A stretch of 64,000 nucleotides of DNA from an uncultured Elusimicrobiales bacterium. Its GTDB lineage: Bacteria > Elusimicrobiota > Elusimicrobia > Elusimicrobiales > Elusimicrobiaceae. The notes beneath the pieces are model-generated. The model searched no databases. It had not been told where the DNA came from and was given only the letters and a program-made list of their open reading frames with translations. This document shows positions 51,815 to 60,356 of the stretch, in pieces. Location: positions 1 to 64,000 of the forward strand of contig CALVGG010000002.1 in assembly GCA_944327085.1 (NCBI GenBank), given 5' to 3'. Each line of letters starts with the position of its first letter. Position 1 is the first letter of the stretch. The translations under genes were made by a program, and so were the position numbers.

Positions 51815-52778
51815 CGAGCAAATTTTACAGCAAGTGGAACCTGCCCTTCGCCAGCAGGCAAAGGCTTTTTTGCTGGAACAACAAAAAACATCTCCGCTTT
51901 CTTTTTTACTAAAAGCCCTTTTGTTTGTGGGGGCTTTGTGCGGGGCCGGTTTATTGGTGTCGGGATTTTTTAGTCTGTTTAGCGCTCGGCATTTTTGGGT
52001 GCAGGGGGTTTTGTTTACCGGTGCCGGTTGGTTTTTCTTGTATAAGTGGCAAGCAGATCAAACTGCTTTGGGGTTATTTTTGCGCCAGCTGGGTGGTTTG
52101 TTTGTGTTGGGGGGACAAATACTGTTTATGTCGGAGCTGGATACCTGGCTGGGTTACCAATATTGGTGGCTGGCGGCGTTGATAATAGCTGCGGTGTCTT
52201 ATCCGCTGTTTCGGTCTTCTTTCAACCGGTTTTTTTGGTGTGCCCTGGCGGTTAGTTTGTGTTGTGATAAATTAATTGACGATTTGAGCCTGGGGGCAAC
52301 CGCCTGTGGACTGATTGGCCTTGTATTGTTTGCGGCGGGCGCGTGGATATTTATTAAACGCCGGTTTACTTTTTATCCGCTGGCATATGCCCTGTTGTGG
52401 GGCTGTGCCTGGGTGGGCGGAGTGGATGCTTTCTCCCACGCGCCGGCTTGTTTTAACGGGGTAAACTGGCTGCTGGCGGTGCTGGCAGGCGTTTATTTAT
52501 ACAAAGCTTTAGCGGGCCATAAAAAGCGTGGGCTGGGGGTAGCGGTTGGAGCGGTGTGCGCGCTTGTACTTAATTGGCCCAGTGTGCTGGCTTTGGCCGG
52601 GATGTATTTGGGCCGCCGCCTGCGGGAAAACGTGCTGGAGTGGCTGGCCTTGGCGGGGCTTGTGTGCGGGCTGGTGGTGTTTTATTTTTCTTTGAACATT
52701 TCTTTAACCTACAAATCCCTATTTTTAATCGGCCCCGGTGTGCTTATGTTATGGGCCAGGAGCGCGTATGCGAAATAA
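51807..52778 (+). CDS. DUF4401 membrane protein
   Basis: A 323-residue protein with about nine hydrophobic helices after a soluble start (QQVEPALRQQAKAFLLEQQ). Fits DUF4401 by size, topology and place between DUF2157 and GDYXXLXY genes. Function unknown. It overlaps the next gene by 11 bases. Confidence 0.75.
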   Translation: MNNEQILQQVEPALRQQAKAFLLEQQKTSPLSFLLKALLFVGALCGAGLLVSGFFSLFSARHFWVQGVLFTGAGWFFLYKWQADQTALGLFLRQLGGLFVLGGQILFMSELDTWLGYQYWWLAALIIAAVSYPLFRSSFNRFFWCALAVSLCCDKLIDDLSLGATACGLIGLVLFAAGAWIFIKRRFTFYPLAYALLWGCAWVGGVDAFSHAPACFNGVNWLLAVLAGVYLYKALAGHKKRGLGVAVGAVCALVLNWPSVLALAGMYLGRRLRENVLEWLALAGLVCGLVVFYFSLNISLTYKSLFLIGPGVLMLWARSAYAK

Positions 52779-53223
52779 AGGGGTGCTTATTTATTGTGTC
52801 TTGTTGTGCGCAGCGTTTGGCGGGTTGATTGTAAAAACCCAGCGGGATATCCGGCAAGCCCCCAGCGTGTATTTTAAGATAGTGCCGGTGGATCCGCGCG
52901 CTTTGCTGAGCGGGGACTATATGGAACTAGCCTTTGATTTTGAAACCATTGCCCGCAACTTAGGGTTTCGCCCGGGGGATGACAGCAAAGATTTGAATTT
53001 GTTTGTGGGGGAGGACGGCGTGGCCGGGGTGGAGCAAACTCCTTCCGCCCAAACGCTCACTTTGCATTTTAACGGTACGCGCTTTAACGTGCCGCATCAG
53101 TTTTATTTTGAAGAAGGCCAGGCGGATAAATATCAAAACGCCGCCTACGCCAAGATGAAGCGGCTTCCCGGCGGGCGGCTGGCCATTGCCGCACTGACGG
53201 ACGAACAATTTAACGAATTATAA
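52768..53223 (+). CDS. GDYXXLXY-domain protein
   Basis: A 151-residue protein with one N-terminal membrane helix and the name-giving motif in the form LLSGDYMELAF near residues 46-56. The C-terminal part is beta-rich and extracytoplasmic. Start ATG 52768 lies within the previous gene. The trio is widely conserved, but its task is not known. Confidence 0.85.
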   Translation: MRNKGVLIYCVLLCAAFGGLIVKTQRDIRQAPSVYFKIVPVDPRALLSGDYMELAFDFETIARNLGFRPGDDSKDLNLFVGEDGVAGVEQTPSAQTLTLHFNGTRFNVPHQFYFEEGQADKYQNAAYAKMKRLPGGRLAIAALTDEQFNEL

Positions 53224-53235
53224 GGAGTTTTTATT

Positions 53236-54075
53236 ATGAGCGAAAGTTGCAACCATGACTGCGCTTCCTGCAGCCAAAACTGCGCAGACAGAAAGCCCGA
53301 AAGTTTCCGCGTGGCCCCGCACCCGATGAGCCGCATTAAGCGTGTTATCGGCGTGATGAGCGGCAAAGGCGGGGTGGGCAAAAGCTTTGTTACCGCACTG
53401 CTGGCCAGCGAAATGAAACGCCGCGGCCACACCGTGGGCGTGCTGGATGCGGACATTACCGGCCCATCTATCCCCAAACTGTTCGGGGTAAAAGGCCCCG
53501 CCCAGGGGGACCAAAACGGCATTTATCCCGTAACGTCAGACAGCGGAATAGACATTATGTCTTTAAACCTCTTGCTTGAAAAAGAGACGGACCCCGTCAT
53601 CTGGCGCGGCGCTTTAATTACGGGTACGGTTACCCAGTTTTGGAAGGACGTCATTTGGGCAGATGAAGACTATTTGTTTATTGATATGCCGCCCGGAACG
53701 GGAGACGTAACTTTAACGGTGTTTCAAAGCCTGCCGCTTAGCGGCATTGTGGTGGTGGCCACCCCGCAGGATTTGGTAAAAATGATTGTTTCCAAAGCCG
53801 TCAAAATGGCGCAAATGATGAATGTGCCCGTTTTGGGGTTTGTGGAAAATATGAGCTATTTAAAATGTCCGGACTGCGGAAAGCAGATTGACTTGTTCGG
53901 CCCTTCCCGCGTAAAAGAAGTGGCGGACGCGTTTAATATAGACACGGCCGTGCGCCTGCCGCTGGACCCGGTACGCGCCTCCGCGTGCGACGAAGGCCGC
54001 GTGGAATGCATACGCGAAGACGCGCTGGACCCGCTTATTAAAAAGCTGGAAGCCCTGCCCGAAAAAAACCGCTAA
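53236..54075 (+). CDS. Mrp/NBP35-family iron-sulfur carrier ATPase
   Basis: A 279-residue P-loop protein that assembles or carries Fe-S clusters. An N-terminal cluster CNHDCASCSQNC (5-16) recalls NBP35; the deviant Walker A GKGGVGKS is at 43-50; DMPPGTGD is Walker B; and the bridging CPDC lies near 215-218. AAGGAG precedes the start. Having both Cys clusters makes it closer to Nbp35 than to plain Mrp. Confidence 0.93.
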   Translation: MSESCNHDCASCSQNCADRKPESFRVAPHPMSRIKRVIGVMSGKGGVGKSFVTALLASEMKRRGHTVGVLDADITGPSIPKLFGVKGPAQGDQNGIYPVTSDSGIDIMSLNLLLEKETDPVIWRGALITGTVTQFWKDVIWADEDYLFIDMPPGTGDVTLTVFQSLPLSGIVVVATPQDLVKMIVSKAVKMAQMMNVPVLGFVENMSYLKCPDCGKQIDLFGPSRVKEVADAFNIDTAVRLPLDPVRASACDEGRVECIREDALDPLIKKLEALPEKNR

Positions 54076-54133
54076 TTGTTTTTTATGGTTTTTTAGCGGT
54101 CAATTAATGATAGAATAAGCGTAGAGGATAAAT

Positions 54134-55342
54134 ATGACCTTGCAATTAAGTAAACTGGCCGGTGTGATTGGGGATTCCCCAACCCTTAAAATAAACGCCC
54201 AGGCGCGCGCGTTAAAAGCCGCGGGCCAGCCGCTTATCCATTTGGGCGGGGGGGAGCCCACTTATCCGGCCCCGCAGGCCGCAGTGGAAGCGATTGAAAA
54301 AAAAGCCGCTTCCCGCAAAATAAAATATTCTCCTTCTTCCGGCACGCCGGAATTAAAAAAAGCCGTTCTGGCTTATACATTTGAGCATTACGGCCGCCAG
54401 TATGAAGCGCCCAACGTGATTATAAGCGCCGGCGCCAAACAGGCTTTGTTTAACTTTTTGCTGGCCGCGGTGGACCCGGGGGACGAAGTAATCTTCCCGG
54501 CCCCGTATTGGGTAAGCTACCCAGATATGGTGCGTTTGGCCGGCGGCACCCCGGTGATTGTGCGCCCGCAGCACGGCATTATGGTAAGCGCGCAGGAAAT
54601 AAAAGCGGCCGTTTCGCCCAAAACCAAGGCCATTATTATTAACAGCCCGTGCAACCCCTCCGGCCAAATCTTCCCGGAAGATTTTGTGCGGGAAATAGTG
54701 GAATTTGCCGAGCGGGAAAATATTTTCCTGGTGATGGACGATATTTACCACCAGCTGGTGTTTGACGGCGCCCGCACGCCCAACCCCTGTGCCTACGCAA
54801 AGAAGGGGGAAAACCTGGTGATTATTAACGGGGTTTCCAAATTATACGGCTTAACGGGGCTTCGGATTGGTTGGGCCGTATGTGCCAACCAAGATTTAAT
54901 TAAGGCTATGGGCAAAATGCAGGCGCAGAGCACGTCTTGCAATAGCGATTTGTCCGAAGCGGCGGCCGCGGCCGCATTAACCGGCCCGCAGGACTGCGTG
55001 CGCGATATGTGCGCCGTATTGCAGGAAAACCGCAACGCCCTGCTGGCCGAATTGGCGGCCATACCGCATGTAACGGTGGAAAAGCCGCAGGGAACATTCT
55101 ACTCTTTTGCAGATTTTAGTTATTATAATGCGGACTCGCAAGCCTTGGCCCAGTACTTGCTGGAAAAAGCGCTTGTGGCCGTTGTGCCCGGCAAAGCCTT
55201 TGGGCTGGACGGGCATCTGCGCATTAGTTTCTGCGCGGACCGCGCCAGCGTGGTGGAGGGTGTACGCCGCATACGCTGGGCGTTGGACAAGACCGCTCCG
55301 AACGAAATTAAAATCGGGGATAAATTAGTAACGAGGGACTAA
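54134..55342 (+). CDS. Pyridoxal-phosphate aminotransferase, aspartate type
   Basis: A 402-residue class I aminotransferase. INSPCNPSGQIF, DDIYHQLVFDG and the PLP lysine in NGVSKLYGLTGLRIGWAV are clear. Aspartate/2-oxoglutarate exchange is most likely, since pckA follows by one base and both use oxaloacetate. Prephenate or other amino donors cannot be excluded. Confidence 0.9.
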   Translation: MTLQLSKLAGVIGDSPTLKINAQARALKAAGQPLIHLGGGEPTYPAPQAAVEAIEKKAASRKIKYSPSSGTPELKKAVLAYTFEHYGRQYEAPNVIISAGAKQALFNFLLAAVDPGDEVIFPAPYWVSYPDMVRLAGGTPVIVRPQHGIMVSAQEIKAAVSPKTKAIIINSPCNPSGQIFPEDFVREIVEFAERENIFLVMDDIYHQLVFDGARTPNPCAYAKKGENLVIINGVSKLYGLTGLRIGWAVCANQDLIKAMGKMQAQSTSCNSDLSEAAAAAALTGPQDCVRDMCAVLQENRNALLAELAAIPHVTVEKPQGTFYSFADFSYYNADSQALAQYLLEKALVAVVPGKAFGLDGHLRISFCADRASVVEGVRRIRWALDKTAPNEIKIGDKLVTRD

Positions 55343-55343
55343 C

Positions 55344-56960
55344 ATGAATAAAAAGAACGCCACGCCGGATTTTTTTAAACCGGATTACGGTTTGGAACAT
55401 GCCGGCATTAAAACCAACAAAACCGTGTATTGGAACTATTCCACCCCGGCTTTGTATCAAGAAGCTGTGGAACGCCAGGAAGCCAACATTGTGGCCGGCG
55501 GCCCGCTGTGCGTAAGCACCGGTAAACATACCGGCCGCAGCCCGAATGACCGTTTTTTTGTGGAAACCAAAGATATTGAGGGGAAACTTTTTTATAATAA
55601 AAGCAACAAAGGCATTAAGCCGGAATTTTACGATAAAATTTTCGCCAAAGTGCAGGCCTATGTGGCGGATAAAGAACTCTTTGTGCGCGATGCATATGTG
55701 GGTTCCAGCGTGGCCTCGCGCTTAAAAGTGCGCGCCATTACGGAATGCGCCTGGACGAACTTGTTTGTAAAAAATATGTTCATTGAACCGGCCAAAGAAG
55801 AATTAAAATCCTTCGTGCCGGAATTTACGCTCATCTGCCTGCCCAGAATGAAGGTGGACCCCGCCACCGACGGCACCAACTCCGAAACCGCCATTTTGAT
55901 TAACTTTGAAAAGAAAATGGTATTGGTCATCGGCAGCGAATACGGCGGCGAAAACAAAAAAGCTTTGTTTACGGTAATGAACTATCTGCTTCCGCAAAAA
56001 GGCATTATGACGATGCACTGCTCCGCCAATGTTGGCTCCAAGAACGACAGCGCCATCTTCTTTGGCTTGTCCGGCACGGGTAAAACCACCCTGTCGGCCG
56101 ATGTGTCCCGCGGCTTAATCGGCGACGATGAACACGGCTGGGACGCCGACGGCGTGTTTAACTTTGAAGGCGGCTGCTACGCCAAAGTAATTAAACTTAG
56201 CCAGGAAGCCGAACCCCAAATTTATTCCACCACCCAGCGCTTTGGCACCGTGTTGGAAAACGTAGTGTTTGACCCGCAAACCGGCAAGCTGGACTTGGAC
56301 GACGACTCCCTGACCGAAAACACCCGCGCCTGCTATCCGCTTAACTTCATCAGCAACGCGGTGGAAAGCGAACGGGCCGACCACCCCAAAAACATCATTT
56401 TCTTAACCTGTGATGCTTTTGGCGTTATGCCGCCTATTTCCAAACTCAGCCCGGACCAGGCCCTTTACCACTTTATCAGCGGTTACACCGCCAAAGTGGC
56501 CGGCACCGAAAAAGGCGTAAAAGAACCCACCAGCACGTTCTCTACCTGCTTTGGCGGGCCGTTTATGCCGTTGCACCCGTCCGTTTATGCGGAACTGTTA
56601 AAGAAGAAAATTAAAGAACATAATGTGGACTGCTGGCTGGTAAACACCGGCTGGACGGGCGGCCCTTACGGCGTGGGCAAGCGTATCAGCATTAAATATA
56701 CGCGTGCGCTCTTAAACGCCGCTTTGGACGGCAAACTGGCCAAAGTGCATTTTATTACGGACCCTGTGTTCGGTTTCCAAATCCCCACGGAATGCGAAGG
56801 CGTACCGTCTGAGATTTTGAACCCCGCCAACCTGTGGGCCGATAAAGCCGCCTATATGGAAAAATATCAGGCGTTGGCCAAATCTTTCATTGAAAACTTT
56901 AAAAAATACGAGGACGGCTGCTCCGCCGAAGTGCTGGCCGCCGCGCCCAAAGTGAAATAA
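55344..56960 (+). CDS. pckA: Phosphoenolpyruvate carboxykinase (ATP)
   Basis: A 538-residue ATP-type PEPCK. FGLSGTGKTTLSAD near 240 is the P-loop, GDDEHGWD the metal site, and CVSTGKHTGRSPNDRF the substrate loop. In fermenters it often runs toward oxaloacetate, fixing CO2 and making ATP; linkage to an aminotransferase and, downstream, a carbonic anhydrase supports this. Direction is inference. Confidence 0.97.
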   Translation: MNKKNATPDFFKPDYGLEHAGIKTNKTVYWNYSTPALYQEAVERQEANIVAGGPLCVSTGKHTGRSPNDRFFVETKDIEGKLFYNKSNKGIKPEFYDKIFAKVQAYVADKELFVRDAYVGSSVASRLKVRAITECAWTNLFVKNMFIEPAKEELKSFVPEFTLICLPRMKVDPATDGTNSETAILINFEKKMVLVIGSEYGGENKKALFTVMNYLLPQKGIMTMHCSANVGSKNDSAIFFGLSGTGKTTLSADVSRGLIGDDEHGWDADGVFNFEGGCYAKVIKLSQEAEPQIYSTTQRFGTVLENVVFDPQTGKLDLDDDSLTENTRACYPLNFISNAVESERADHPKNIIFLTCDAFGVMPPISKLSPDQALYHFISGYTAKVAGTEKGVKEPTSTFSTCFGGPFMPLHPSVYAELLKKKIKEHNVDCWLVNTGWTGGPYGVGKRISIKYTRALLNAALDGKLAKVHFITDPVFGFQIPTECEGVPSEILNPANLWADKAAYMEKYQALAKSFIENFKKYEDGCSAEVLAAAPKVK

Positions 56961-56974
56961 AGTTTTTGATTACG

Positions 56975-57009
56975 GCCCCTTTGTAGGGTAATCCCCCTTA
57001 CAAAGGGGC
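56975..57009 (+). other. Hairpin after pckA
   Basis: GCCCCTTTGTA (56975-56985) pairs with TACAAAGGGGC (56999-57009), plus inner GGG/CCC. There is no T-run, so it is more likely an mRNA-stabilising or processing stem than a terminator. Confidence 0.5.
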
Positions 57010-57047
57010 TCTAAATATACTAGAATTTATAAAACAGATTAAAGCAG

Positions 57048-57066
57048 TACGGTACCCCGTACCGTA
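57048..57066. promoter_or_regulatory. Perfect 8-bp inverted repeat before the SWIB gene
   Basis: TACGGTAC-CCC-GTACCGTA, ending four bases before the AGGAG ribosome site. It could be an operator or an RNA stem controlling access. Confidence 0.5.
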
Positions 57067-57085
57067 AAACAGGAGAATGAATACT

Positions 57086-57343
57086 ATGGCAAAAGCAAAT
57101 GCAAAATTTATGGCACCTTTAACCCCCAGCGCTGAATTGGCCGTTATCGTAGGCTCTGCCGCTCTTCCCCGCACCGAAGTTGTAAAAAAGATGTGGGACT
57201 ATATTAAAAAGAACGGCTTGCAGGACGCCAAAAACAAACGCATGATCAACGCTGATGACAAATTGGCCGCCATTTTTGAAGGCAAAAAACAAATCAGCAT
57301 GTTTGATATGAGCAAATACATTTCCAAACACTTGTCCAAATAA
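57086..57343 (+). CDS. SWIB/MDM2-domain protein
   Basis: An 85-residue protein made of one SWIB domain: FMAPLTPSAELAVIVG, LPRTEVVKKMWDYIKKNGLQD, then NKRMINADDKLAAIF and DMSKYISKHL. In eukaryotes the domain serves chromatin remodelling; bacterial copies (Chlamydiae and some others) are small and may bind DNA or other proteins. ATG 57086 is preferred, with AGGAG ten bases ahead; ATG 57077 is too near to that site. Strong own terminator. Confidence 0.93.
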   Translation: MAKANAKFMAPLTPSAELAVIVGSAALPRTEVVKKMWDYIKKNGLQDAKNKRMINADDKLAAIFEGKKQISMFDMSKYISKHLSK

Positions 57344-57368
57344 GTAAACGGAATACTTGCTTTAAAAG

Positions 57369-57394
57369 AACCCGCCTTTATGGCGGGTTTTTTT
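57369..57394 (+). terminator. SWIB gene terminator
   Basis: AACCCGCC (57369-57376) and GGCGGGTT (57382-57389), then T5. Confidence 0.88.
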
Positions 57395-57497
57395 ATAGGC
57401 CTTTTGTGCGGGTGTATATAGGCCTTATGGCCCTGGCTTTACCGCGCAAAAAACGCTACGCTAATTATAACAGGACATTTTACCCCTTGGAGGACGA

Positions 57498-58244
57498 ATG
57501 AAAAAAGGACTGATTTTTTGTTTACCCGTATTATTGGCCGGTGTGTCTTTTGCGCAAAATAACACGGCCGCGCAAAATGTAAACCGCGCGGTTACGCGTG
57601 CGGTAAAACGCGTTTCCCAGGCAGTATGCAAAACGGAAAAATGCTTTAAAGATGCCGTAGAGAAAGACAATTACCGCCTGGTGGAAAATACTTTAAAACG
57701 TTATGTCGGAACGGAACTAGGGGCTGATTTTATTCATATGCGTTTTGACGTAAACGGCGCCGAAGTATTGTTGCCGGAATATTTGGTGGCCAACGGCAAA
57801 ATTGCCCAGGCCCGCCAGCTGTTTGATTATTATTACCTGCATTGCAGCCGCTATGATTACCACTCCCAGGAAGATGACGGCGTGGATAATTTGCTTGAAA
57901 AACTGGTGTTTGCTAAAGGCAACCCGGCCCGCATGGGCTTTGCCAAGGACTTGTTAAATAAGTATACCACGGTGGCCGTTTCCAACCGCACTTTGCAATA
58001 TGCGGTTACCCAGGCCAAAGATGCCGAAGGGTATGCTTATGTGCAGCTTTTGCTTACCAAAGCCGTGGGCGGGATTAACACCTCCCGGCGCGACCGCCTT
58101 AGCTACCGCACCCCTTATGCTTTGGGCACCCATTGGAATATGCGCGACGTGATGGAAAATGAACTAAAGTTTGAAAAGAACCCAGAAAAAAGAAAATGGC
58201 TTAAAAAAACGCAGCAATTATTGGTTAGACACAATGCTTATTAA
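57498..58244 (+). CDS. Secreted protein with Ala/Arg-rich N-terminus, unknown
   Basis: A 248-residue exported protein: signal peptide ends at GVSFAQ, then TAAQNVNRAVTRAVKRVSQAV, a basic amphipathic helix reminiscent of the mature starts of the three paralogues at 39028-42643. The rest is helical and could be ankyrin- or Sel1-like (VLLPEYLVANGKIAQARQLFDYY, AYVQLLLTKAVGG). No catalytic motif. GGAGG precedes the start; monocistronic. Confidence 0.72.
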   Translation: MKKGLIFCLPVLLAGVSFAQNNTAAQNVNRAVTRAVKRVSQAVCKTEKCFKDAVEKDNYRLVENTLKRYVGTELGADFIHMRFDVNGAEVLLPEYLVANGKIAQARQLFDYYYLHCSRYDYHSQEDDGVDNLLEKLVFAKGNPARMGFAKDLLNKYTTVAVSNRTLQYAVTQAKDAEGYAYVQLLLTKAVGGINTSRRDRLSYRTPYALGTHWNMRDVMENELKFEKNPEKRKWLKKTQQLLVRHNAY

Positions 58245-58261
58245 GCCTTACCGCTGATTTT

Positions 58262-58288
58262 AAAACCCCCGGATACCCCGGGGGTTTT
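58262..58288 (+). terminator. Terminator of the secreted protein gene
   Basis: Eleven-bp arms 58262-58272 and 58278-58288, ending in TTTT. Confidence 0.85.
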
Positions 58289-58301
58289 ATTTGTTTAAAT
58301 G

Positions 58302-58330
58302 TTACAGGCGGCAAATTGTTACAATATAAT
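58302..58330 (+). promoter_or_regulatory. Promoter of carbonic anhydrase-PTS pair
   Basis: TTACAG (58302-58307), 17-base spacer, TATAAT (58325-58330). The first ATG is only two bases after the -10, before the expected transcription start. Confidence 0.6.
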
Positions 58331-58332
58331 TT

Positions 58333-58953
58333 ATGAAACACACGCTTCCCAACGAAGGTATGCGCCGTTTATTAAGCGGATACCGCGATTTTTTTAACGG
58401 CAACCCCGCCCGCAAAGGCTTTTGCGCCATCCACGCGGAGCAGGTTGCCACCAAACAGAATCCTCATTCTATGATTATCAGCTGTTTTGACAGCCGCGTC
58501 TGCCCCGAGGCTATTTTTAACACCAATGACGGGCATGTATGCATACACCGCAATATGCTAAACCAGGTGTGCGAGCGGGACGAATCCATGATCGCCTCCC
58601 TGCGCTTTGCGCTGGATACGTTAAAAGTGCAAAATATCGTTATCCTGGGCCATAGCGATTGCAACGCCGTGCAGAAACTGCGCCATTTGGAGGAACTGCC
58701 CGCGCAAATACGCGCCTGGCTGGAACGCAGCCACACCTGCTACCGCGGCTCCACGGTGGACGAGGCCGTAAAAAACAACGTGCTTGATCAGTTGGCCCAC
58801 CTGCGCCAAATCCCGTTTGTAAGCCAATCCGTGCAGGAAGGAAAAGTGAATTTGGAAGGACTGTTCTTTCGTATACACGACGGCGGGCTGGAACGCTTTG
58901 ACCCGGCCGCGCAAACCTGGTATACCGTAAGCACGGAGGAAGAAAATGCCTGA
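58333..58953 (+). CDS. Beta-class carbonic anhydrase
   Basis: A 206-residue (197 from the second ATG) enzyme equilibrating CO2 and bicarbonate. Zinc ligands are Cys51, His107 and Cys110, with the Asp53-Arg55 dyad, in CFDSRVCPE and GHSDCNAV. The promoter's -10 box ends two bases before ATG 58333, so the mRNA probably begins after it and ATG 58360 is the better start; GAAGG stands just before. It overlaps the next gene by eight bases. Bicarbonate supply for PEP carboxylation is the likely use. Confidence 0.92.
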   Translation: MKHTLPNEGMRRLLSGYRDFFNGNPARKGFCAIHAEQVATKQNPHSMIISCFDSRVCPEAIFNTNDGHVCIHRNMLNQVCERDESMIASLRFALDTLKVQNIVILGHSDCNAVQKLRHLEELPAQIRAWLERSHTCYRGSTVDEAVKNNVLDQLAHLRQIPFVSQSVQEGKVNLEGLFFRIHDGGLERFDPAAQTWYTVSTEEENA

Positions 58954-60307
58954 AGAATATGCTTCCTTTTACGAGGAAGTCACCCGCATTGTGGGCGGGG
59001 CTGACAATATTGCCACCCTGGGCGCGTGTATGACGCGTCTTCGCTTTACCTTAAAAAGCCAGGAAGGCATTTCCTTGCAGGATTTAAAGCAGGTGCCCGG
59101 TGTGCTGGGCTATGTGCAGGCGCAGGGGCAGCACCAGTTGGTGGTGGGGGCCTCTAAAGCGGGTAAACTGCTTGCATATTTCCAATCCCGCCATTCGTTT
59201 GCGCCGTTGGGAGAAGAACCCTCTGCCCCCAGCGCGCAGGAAGTAAAAGCCGCCGTGCGCCAAAAATACGCCAGCCGCTTGGGCCGCGTATGCGCGCGCA
59301 TAGGCAATATATTTGTACCGCTGATACCGGCGTATATCGGCTGTGGGCTTTTGCTGGGCATTGGCAATATTTTAGGGGAAACTTTGTTAAAGGGCAGCCC
59401 CAACGCCGTGGGCCTTATGCAGGCTTTGGGAAACGGCATTTTTTTCTATTTAAACGCCATTGTGGGGTATAATGCCTCGCGCGAGTTTGGCGGCACGCCC
59501 GCCCTGGGGGCCGCGTTGGCGGGAGTATTAAATATCCCGTCTTTGGCGTCTGTTACGCTGTTTGGCCTGCCGTTAATACCGGGCAAAGGCGGGGTGATTG
59601 CCGTGCTGGTTGTGTGTTGGGCGGCCGCATATGTGGAAAAGTTCCTGCGTGCGCGCGTAAAAGGCAGCATGGAGCTTTTTGTAACCCCCACGCTGACTAT
59701 TTTGCTGGTGGGTATTGTGTCTTTAGCCGTCATACAGCCTGCTGCCGGGTGGTTTTCCGATAAGCTGGCGCTGTGGACACAGCACGCCTTAAAAAACGGC
59801 GCTTGGTTTACGGGGGCGGTGCTGGGCGGCGGTTTTTTGCCGTTGGTTATGCTGGGGGTGCACCAAAGTTTGGTGCCTTTGCACCAGCAGTTGGTGGACA
59901 CACTGGGCAATAACCCGCTGTTTCCCGTTTTGTGTATGGCGGGCGCGGGGCAGGTGGGCGCCGGGCTTGCAGTGATTCTAAAAACCCGTAATGAGCGCTT
60001 AAAAACCGTAGCCAAAAACGCTTTGCCCGTGGGCCTTTTGGGCATTGGGGAGCCGCTTATTTACGGCGTTACTTTGCCTTTATTTAAGCCTTTTATAGCC
60101 GCGTGTATAGGCGCGGCGGCGGGCGGCGCCGTGGTGGCGGCTTTGCATGTAACGGCGGCTATACCGTTTGGCGTGTCAGGCGTGGTGATGTTTTTGGCCC
60201 TGTCTAACCTGCACAGTGTCATTTTTTACGGGGTGGGGTTTGTAACCGCCGTTGCGTGCGGGTTTGGCGCCGCCTGGAAAATGGGTTTTGAAGACCCGCA
60301 AAATTAA
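58946..60307 (+). CDS. PTS permease EIIB-EIIC, glucoside/MurNAc group
   Basis: A 453-residue permease in the order EIIB-EIIC: phosphorylated Cys28 in LGACMTRLRF, a linker near 90-110, then about ten helices (IGNIFVPLIPAYIGCGLLLGIGN; GIGEPLIYGVTLPLF). EIIA is lacking, as in MurP, so it must borrow one, most simply from the EIIA-HPr-EI fusion at 19889. Sugar is not known: MurNAc, sucrose or trehalose-type substrates fit this group. Its start is inside the carbonic anhydrase gene, an unexpected pairing. Confidence 0.88.
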   Translation: MPEEYASFYEEVTRIVGGADNIATLGACMTRLRFTLKSQEGISLQDLKQVPGVLGYVQAQGQHQLVVGASKAGKLLAYFQSRHSFAPLGEEPSAPSAQEVKAAVRQKYASRLGRVCARIGNIFVPLIPAYIGCGLLLGIGNILGETLLKGSPNAVGLMQALGNGIFFYLNAIVGYNASREFGGTPALGAALAGVLNIPSLASVTLFGLPLIPGKGGVIAVLVVCWAAAYVEKFLRARVKGSMELFVTPTLTILLVGIVSLAVIQPAAGWFSDKLALWTQHALKNGAWFTGAVLGGGFLPLVMLGVHQSLVPLHQQLVDTLGNNPLFPVLCMAGAGQVGAGLAVILKTRNERLKTVAKNALPVGLLGIGEPLIYGVTLPLFKPFIAACIGAAAGGAVVAALHVTAAIPFGVSGVVMFLALSNLHSVIFYGVGFVTAVACGFGAAWKMGFEDPQN

Positions 60308-60356
60308 GTTTTGGCGCGTAAATATAGCAACGGGCCCGCTTGTGTTTGGGTAAATG

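Noticed and set aside
54066-54102. Terminator after the Mrp gene
   Set aside because: There is an 8-bp inverted repeat around the stop codon, but the loop is long and no T-run follows the second arm.
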